The notes under the pieces are model-generated. The model was not told where the DNA came from and ran no database searches. It saw only the letters and a list, made by a program, of their open reading frames with translations. A program made the translations under genes and the position numbers. DNA of 11,890 nt from NCBI GenBank assembly GCA_007129985.1, contig SKUL01000034.1:1-11890 (forward strand). Direction: 5' to 3'. Positions 7,559 to 11,890 of the stretch are shown here, in pieces; position 1 is the first letter of the stretch, and each line of letters starts with the position of its first letter. The stretch comes from Flavobacteriales bacterium. Lineage in GTDB: Bacteria > Bacteroidota > Bacteroidia > Flavobacteriales_D > SKUL01.

Positions 7559-9574
7559 TTGAAGTTCTTTAACAGAATATCATTTATTCTTATTGCCTTC
7601 CAGTTACTGTTCTTGCTCAACCACTCTATGGCTCAGGGCGAACAAGATCGTGCGCTTTATTCAGGAGTCTTTTCGATTGGTGAATTTTGGCAGGGCAGCG
7701 CGGAATATCAATATTCAATCCATCGACGTGACACTATTTTTGATGGCCCCTTTAAGTTCGAGTCATCCAGAAGAATGCCCGACGACAAGTCTATACTCAC
7801 CGGAATATCGTATGCAGGCAAATACGCCAAAGGCGAAAAAGATGGCAGTTGGTTGTTCAGCCTCAAACAGTTCGAAGTCAGCGAAAACTTTTACATCAAA
7901 GGTAACCTTCTGGTTAAAGAGGCCAACGGATTTGAGTATCTTGTGGAAGGAAAGTTCAAAAACGGTCTGGCTGACGGACGCTGGACTGCAAATAAATTTC
8001 TTGTTGCCAACAGCAATATAGTCGATACTGTGTTTCACGCTCAAGGCATTGCTAAAAATGGTGTGTTGACCGACAAGTTTACAGCGTATAAAAAAGACAT
8101 TGCGTTGTCGGCAAAATTTAACGACACCGGAAAGCCTTCAGGAGAATGGAAATTACTACACAAAGGCCCAAACGGAATGGTGCTCGAAGAATTTCGCTTT
8201 TTCCAAAACGGCAAACTAACCGAGCATTATTTTCGATTGAACAACCGGCGCGTTGAAGTCAGGCATTCGGGTTTAACTCTTGACGCAGATGACGACGAAA
8301 ATTGGGAAGAGCGCCCCATGGATGAACTCTACTTCAAAGCCCTTGAATTCTCTACCATACATCAAAATGAATTTCGGACACCATTCCACGACAGCACTCA
8401 CGCATCCACTCCGGAAATAATGGGTAAATCCAACCAGGCAATCGAGAATTTTATGCATTCATTTTCTCGATATGACAGTCTTGATATTTGGACAAAACTA
8501 CCCGGTGCCAGTTCAGTTACCAAACCGGTCATCCTTCTGAAAAAGTTTCCGATGTCCAGAGCGGATGAAAGAAAGAGAAAAGAAGTTGGAGAGCTTTATA
8601 TGGAAGCAACTACAATGGTTGAGATCTTCCTCAGTAATCTCCTGTTGGAAGTAAGTCAACACGCTCACAAAGAAATTGCCCGCAATGTTAAGGTGATGGA
8701 AATTCTTCAGGACAGGCTGCAGAAGCTCACGCCATGCGTTGATCGAGTTACGGATGATGCGCTTTTGTACGTAGATCGAGACCAGTTGATTCCGCACATT
8801 ACACCAATCATCACCTACCCCTCAAGCATTGATTTTGAACTAAAAGGCAAGCCTTTCAGCACTGTTTTTGACTTTCCTTCACCCTTGCTCCCTGAAAATG
8901 GCAGCCTTCACAGCATTCATCACCATACAGAGCGGATTCTTCAAATAGCACGTGAACTTAGTGAGGAAACTTCAGACATTCTCGAACGCTATCAACTGGA
9001 AGGAGAATTAACTGAGCGTGAAGAAAGATTGGTAGAGAAGCGTGACTCGGTGTTAGCTTTATACCGCAACGAGGCCGGCAGAGAAGACTTTAACAGGTTT
9101 CATGAGCGTATTAGTGAGGCAGTGACGAGCCTGGCAAAAGAGGAGTTTAAGCGCTATGCCCGCCTTGACATTGACCAAAAGATTGACCAGATTAAAGCTG
9201 TGCAAAACTGTTACCGTGAGGCCATTGAAGCCTATGAAATGATCGAGCGCATTCCTTTGCGAATAGAAAGACTCGAAGAAATCTATACCCGAAGCGTGTG
9301 GAATGCCTACACCTTCACCTACATGGACGAAAGAATCAAAGATCGTTTGTACCGTGTGTACGAGAACACCTTATTGCCATTGGTAATCGACGACATGGTG
9401 GCGAATGTAGAATGCGGAAAGCTGAAAGTAAAACAACAAAACATGGTGAATCTCTATCAGCGCATGGTTGAGTTACGGGATCAGGACACGCGAGAAATGG
9501 AAAGACAACTTCGCAGAGTTTCAGACCCTGAAGAAATCATGCAGATTCTGTCACTGAACCTTAACCTGAATTGA
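7559..9574 (+). CDS. periplasmic MORN-like repeat protein with helical C-terminal region (cassette copy 2)
   Basis: An exported protein of about 671 residues, paralogous to the product of 4591-6576 and not assignable to a named family by eye. The open frame extends upstream to a TTG at 7487, but that start would lie on the predicted transcription start and give a 30-residue extension before the hydrophobic core. The TTG at 7559, or the one at 7553, instead gives a normal signal peptide (MKFFNRISFILIAF, ending SMAQ at 26). MORN-like strands follow at 34-52 (YSGVFSIGEFWQGSAEYQY), 85-102 (YAGKYAKGEKDGSWLFSL) and 129-143 (VEGKFKNGLADGRWT). From about residue 250 the chain is charged and helical, with long coiled-coil-like stretches such as ELTEREERLVEKRDSVLALY. 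It is followed by the second DUF2490-type barrel. Confidence 0.8.
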   Translation: MKFFNRISFILIAFQLLFLLNHSMAQGEQDRALYSGVFSIGEFWQGSAEYQYSIHRRDTIFDGPFKFESSRRMPDDKSILTGISYAGKYAKGEKDGSWLFSLKQFEVSENFYIKGNLLVKEANGFEYLVEGKFKNGLADGRWTANKFLVANSNIVDTVFHAQGIAKNGVLTDKFTAYKKDIALSAKFNDTGKPSGEWKLLHKGPNGMVLEEFRFFQNGKLTEHYFRLNNRRVEVRHSGLTLDADDDENWEERPMDELYFKALEFSTIHQNEFRTPFHDSTHASTPEIMGKSNQAIENFMHSFSRYDSLDIWTKLPGASSVTKPVILLKKFPMSRADERKRKEVGELYMEATTMVEIFLSNLLLEVSQHAHKEIARNVKVMEILQDRLQKLTPCVDRVTDDALLYVDRDQLIPHITPIITYPSSIDFELKGKPFSTVFDFPSPLLPENGSLHSIHHHTERILQIARELSEETSDILERYQLEGELTEREERLVEKRDSVLALYRNEAGREDFNRFHERISEAVTSLAKEEFKRYARLDIDQKIDQIKAVQNCYREAIEAYEMIERIPLRIERLEEIYTRSVWNAYTFTYMDERIKDRLYRVYENTLLPLVIDDMVANVECGKLKVKQQNMVNLYQRMVELRDQDTREMERQLRRVSDPEEIMQILSLNLNLN

Positions 9575-9610
9575 TTCGTGGATTTCAGAGGAATACTTCA
9601 GCAATACCGT

Positions 9611-10459
9611 ATGATGCATTTCCTGCAAAGAGGCTTGTTCTTTGCCCTACTGCTGTTGCTCATATACCCCAAACCCACCTTTGCGCAAGACCCAGAGTTT
9701 AACATTCCTGACGGTGCCCGATTTGAAGACCCCGGAACTTTAGTCTGGCTTGGAACCTATACCACCATCAGGCTAGGTGATAAACTCTACTACGAAGCAC
9801 AACACCACTACCGGCGAGCCAACTTTGGTAATGTCCCCTTTGTGGGAAGGATGGCTCAAATCTATAACCGTCACGCCATTACCTATAAGTTTTCTGATAG
9901 ATTCATATTTACAGTGGGGCCGGTACTTCGTCTAAACTTTTCGCCCGATCCAGGCAACGAAGAATTTGAAAACCTTACCCTGGAACCCCGTATATGGCAT
10001 GAGTACAGCTTTCCGATGAAGGGAACCCTAGGAAGAAAAGCTTTTGTTCTTCAGCATCGTATACGAATAGAGCACCGCTGGAATCGAAACAATAGGGTTG
10101 GCTCTGATTGGGTTTATCGTGATCGTTGGCGATACCGCCTACTTTTCAAAATACCTATTAACGGTCCGACTTTTAAACCGGGCGTCTTTTACGCGGATGT
10201 TATCAATGCCGAAATCATTATGCAGAGCGGAAGGGTTGTGGTGGATGCCCCCCTCGAAGACCTGAGGATTTATCCTTCAATTGGATACATTCTCAGCACC
10301 AAAGTGGCAATCTCTGCCGGTCTTATGTACACCATGGGGCAGCGGGTTGGGCGCGGCTACGACTACCGTCAGCGTTATGTTGCACGTATCAACCTGTGGT
10401 GGACACCCGACTTGCGAAAATTTGAGAATAGAATTCCCGAATCGCGTATTTTCGATTAG
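9611..10459 (+). CDS. DUF2490-type outer-membrane barrel protein (cassette copy 2)
   Basis: A 282-residue exported protein homologous to the barrel at 6573-7379 and resembling DUF2490. The ATGATG at 9611 gives a signal peptide MMHFLQRGLFF with a hydrophobic core, ending PTFAQ at 26. The same double-ATG pattern starts the paralogue. An in-frame GTG at 9578 would add 11 residues and leave only three bases after the upstream stop, so it cannot be excluded. Barrel-like strands include KLYYEAQHHYRRANF, RFIFTVGPVLRLNF, AFVLQHRIRIEHRW, DRWRYRLLFKIPIN and VAISAGLMYTMGQRVGRG. The spacing suggests co-transcription with the MORN-like gene. Placement in the outer membrane is inferred from the strand pattern and family likeness; the ligand is unknown. 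Confidence 0.82.
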   Translation: MMHFLQRGLFFALLLLLIYPKPTFAQDPEFNIPDGARFEDPGTLVWLGTYTTIRLGDKLYYEAQHHYRRANFGNVPFVGRMAQIYNRHAITYKFSDRFIFTVGPVLRLNFSPDPGNEEFENLTLEPRIWHEYSFPMKGTLGRKAFVLQHRIRIEHRWNRNNRVGSDWVYRDRWRYRLLFKIPINGPTFKPGVFYADVINAEIIMQSGRVVVDAPLEDLRIYPSIGYILSTKVAISAGLMYTMGQRVGRGYDYRQRYVARINLWWTPDLRKFENRIPESRIFD

Positions 10460-10497
10460 GGTGCTTTCGGGTTCAAACGCAAAACCGCCATTCTTAC

Positions 10498-10505
10498 TAC
10501 CTTTG
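10498..10505 (+). promoter_or_regulatory. TAnnTTTG -7 promoter box for the MORN gene
   Basis: TACCTTTG matches the Bacteroidota -7 consensus perfectly and lies 31 bases before the ATG at 10537. The expected leader is therefore about 25 bases long. A clear -33 TTTG was not seen. The extended context TTACTACCTTTGCG is nearly identical to the box before the second cassette. Confidence 0.6.
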
Positions 10506-10536
10506 CGGGAGCAATATAACCATACCCATACGCAAA

Positions 10537-11454
10537 ATGTCACAACAGCAACAGCCCTCCCAAAACCTTTGGCAAAACAAAAAATTCGCGGGGTGGTTTA
10601 TCATCCTGTCGCTCATAGCTCTGGTGATGTTCGGTATGTTTATCTGGGCGCTTGGGCAAAACAAAACGGTTGCCGAGCGTATCAAAGCTCAAAAGGAAGA
10701 AACTGCAAGGCTTGAGGCTAGCCTGCAGCGTTTGGATCATCTCAACCGCGCTGATGAAACCTTGATTTTGGAAGGCGATTATGAGAAAGCGCTGGAGAGC
10801 TACCGGAATGTTTTGGCTACAGTTGACCACGCGCTTGAAGCCCGGGTTCAGGCGCGAATTGAGCACGTAGAAAACATGCTCGAAATGCAGCAGAGCAGTA
10901 ATGAAACGAAAGCCGACCCAAGGGACTTTTTGTTGTCTAAGCAGCGTGAAACCATTGCGGAACTGGAAGCCACAGTGGACAGTCTATCTACTCACCTCAA
11001 GGAGATGGGGACCCACATGAGTTCGGAAAAAGAAGAGCTTGTGGCAAAACTGGCTAAGAAAGAAAAAGAGCTTCAAAAGGTATCCAAAGTACAGGTAATC
11101 ACATTTAACAGCCAAAGAGGCCACAAAATTCACTACCTGGGCGAAGTGGAGAATGGCAAGGCTAACGGCGGTGGTGTAGGTATTTGGACTACCGGTAGTA
11201 TTTATCGCGGAAACTGGAAAAACAATCTGCGTCACGGTGAAGGAACCTTTGAATGGGTTGACGGTGAAAAATACGTAGGGAACTACGTAAACGGTGTGCG
11301 CGAAGGGCAGGGAACCTACTACTGGCCCAATGGCGACCGCTACGAAGGTGAGTGGAAAAACGACCGTCGAAATGGCTTTGGTATCCTTTATGACATGGAC
11401 AGCGCAGTGCGCTATAAAGGCCAGTGGAAAGACGATAAGCCTACCGACAAGTAG
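10537..11454 (+). CDS. membrane-anchored coiled-coil MORN-repeat protein
   Basis: A 305-residue protein with an N-terminal membrane segment at about 17-40 (AGWFIILSLIALVMFGMFIW) after a Gln-rich start, and no cleavable signal peptide motif. A helical, heptad-like region follows (about 41-68 and 137-183, for example KEELVAKLAKKEKELQKV). Between the two helical stretches, residues 69-92 contain a single TPR-like helix pair with LEGDYEKALESYRNVL. The C-terminus carries four MORN repeats and a partial fifth at 200-305, each opening with YxGxW or a variant: YLGEV, YRGNW, YVGNY, YEGEW, YKGQW. MORN repeats form elongated beta sheets that bind proteins or lipids. The repeats most likely face the periplasm, assuming the N-terminus is cytoplasmic. 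It follows the second cassette in the same direction but has its own promoter-like box. Confidence 0.88.
   Translation: MSQQQQPSQNLWQNKKFAGWFIILSLIALVMFGMFIWALGQNKTVAERIKAQKEETARLEASLQRLDHLNRADETLILEGDYEKALESYRNVLATVDHALEARVQARIEHVENMLEMQQSSNETKADPRDFLLSKQRETIAELEATVDSLSTHLKEMGTHMSSEKEELVAKLAKKEKELQKVSKVQVITFNSQRGHKIHYLGEVENGKANGGGVGIWTTGSIYRGNWKNNLRHGEGTFEWVDGEKYVGNYVNGVREGQGTYYWPNGDRYEGEWKNDRRNGFGILYDMDSAVRYKGQWKDDKPTDK
11134..11451 (+). repeat. MORN repeat array inside the coding sequence
   Basis: Four full protein repeats of 23, 23, 23 and 24 residues plus a partial fifth of 13. The conserved positions are Y-x-G-x-W/Y near the start and G-x-G-x near the middle, as in RHGEGTF, REGQGTY and RNGFGIL. 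The first copy (YLGEVENGKANGGGVGIW) is the most diverged. The DNA copies differ in sequence, so this is an old array and not a recent expansion. Confidence 0.88.
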
Positions 11455-11460
11455 CCAAGC

Positions 11461-11890
11461 CTAGTCCTTCACACAGCGAATAGAAAACCCGCTGATTTTA
11501 TCATCATCCTCACGGAAAATGCCCGTTCGCGAGGCGTGCAACACGTAGTAATAGGCAAAGCTCGGGCTTTTGGATGTGGTGCTCCAAAACACAGCCACAC
11601 GTCCCTGACCGGTAAAACCACTCTGCCCTCCTCTACCCCCTGCGGGTAGCGCATTGAATCCACTTTGATTGTTGCCATTGCCCTGCTGCTCCCAGCCCGA
11701 TGCTGATTTAAGACGCACTCCGGATTGGGTAAGCCCACCCTGACTTTCAGACAAAGCCTGCCACTCCTCGTCTGAAGGAACATGCCAGCCTTCGGGAGCC
11801 AATCCACGAGGGTCCGTCGCCGCATGCCAATTGTACAATCGTCCAAAACGCGCAGCCATTTTAGGGTCGTTGTTGAAGTAACACCATGCA
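11461..11890 (-). CDS. FISUMP-domain protein, 5' end beyond the window
   Basis: The C-terminal part of a protein with the Fibrobacter succinogenes major paralogous domain (FISUMP), which is found in many secreted or surface proteins of Bacteroidota and Fibrobacteres and has no settled function. Typical landmarks in order are GRLYNWHAA, GWHVPSDEEWQAL, SGFNALPAGGRGG, VFWSTTSKS and GFSIRCVKD at the C-terminus. The frame stays open from the internal Met at 11859 to the window edge and adds AWCYFNNDPK, which is itself part of the domain, so that Met is not the start and the gene continues to the right. About 143 codons are visible. It converges with the MORN gene, with six bases between the stop codons and no room for a separate terminator. 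Localisation is inferred because the N-terminus is missing. Confidence 0.9.
   Translation of the reverse strand, partial: AWCYFNNDPKMAARFGRLYNWHAATDPRGLAPEGWHVPSDEEWQALSESQGGLTQSGVRLKSASGWEQQGNGNNQSGFNALPAGGRGGQSGFTGQGRVAVFWSTTSKSPSFAYYYVLHASRTGIFREDDDKISGFSIRCVKD

Noticed and set aside
10281..10715. 144-codon plus-strand frame spanning the end of the second barrel and the start of the MORN gene
   Set aside because: It overlaps two well-supported genes and the promoter box between them, and its translation shows no domain or export signal.
11134..11451. Periodic repeats that could suggest a CRISPR or DNA tandem repeat
   Set aside because: The periodicity is at protein level (23-24 residue MORN units), with diverged DNA and no identical repeats or spacers.

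Overview
The window looks like a chromosomal segment from a Bacteroidota bacterium of moderate GC content. The evidence is a secreted protein with a type IX secretion system (T9SS) sorting domain, many signal peptides ending in AQ, a DUF4159 protein next to rsmE, DUF2490-type barrels, a FISUMP-domain protein, and TAnnTTTG promoter boxes instead of strong Shine-Dalgarno sites. I see no mobile element, CRISPR array, tRNA or rRNA.

Left part (1-3630, about 49% GC in sampled lines). A large T9SS-exported protein of unknown function is followed by a compact group: rsmE (16S rRNA m3U1498 methyltransferase, TTG start), a small cysteine-containing exported protein whose ATG overlaps the rsmE stop, and a secreted DUF4159 protein. 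The spacing suggests one transcript.

Middle and right part (3901-11454). After a 270-base spacer come six plus-strand genes whose products all appear to belong to the cell envelope. They are a beta-barrel-like protein (3901), a long periplasmic protein with MORN-like repeats and a helical C-terminal region (4591), a DUF2490-type barrel (6573), a second long MORN-like protein (about 7559), a second DUF2490-type barrel (about 9611), and a membrane-anchored coiled-coil protein with canonical MORN repeats (10537). The 4591/6573 and 7559/9611 pairs are diverged copies of the same two-gene cassette. Perfect TAnnTTTG boxes precede the second cassette and the MORN gene. The first barrel and first cassette protein (3901-6576) are much AT-richer (about 37% in sampled lines) than the rest.

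The best candidate for something undescribed is this duplicated pairing of a MORN-like periplasmic protein with a DUF2490 barrel, flanked by a third barrel and a membrane-anchored MORN protein. A periplasm-spanning or outer-membrane-linked assembly is a reasonable inference, but its function cannot be read from the sequence.

At the right edge a FISUMP-domain protein is encoded on the minus strand. It converges on the MORN gene with 6 bases between the stop codons, and its 5' part lies outside the window.
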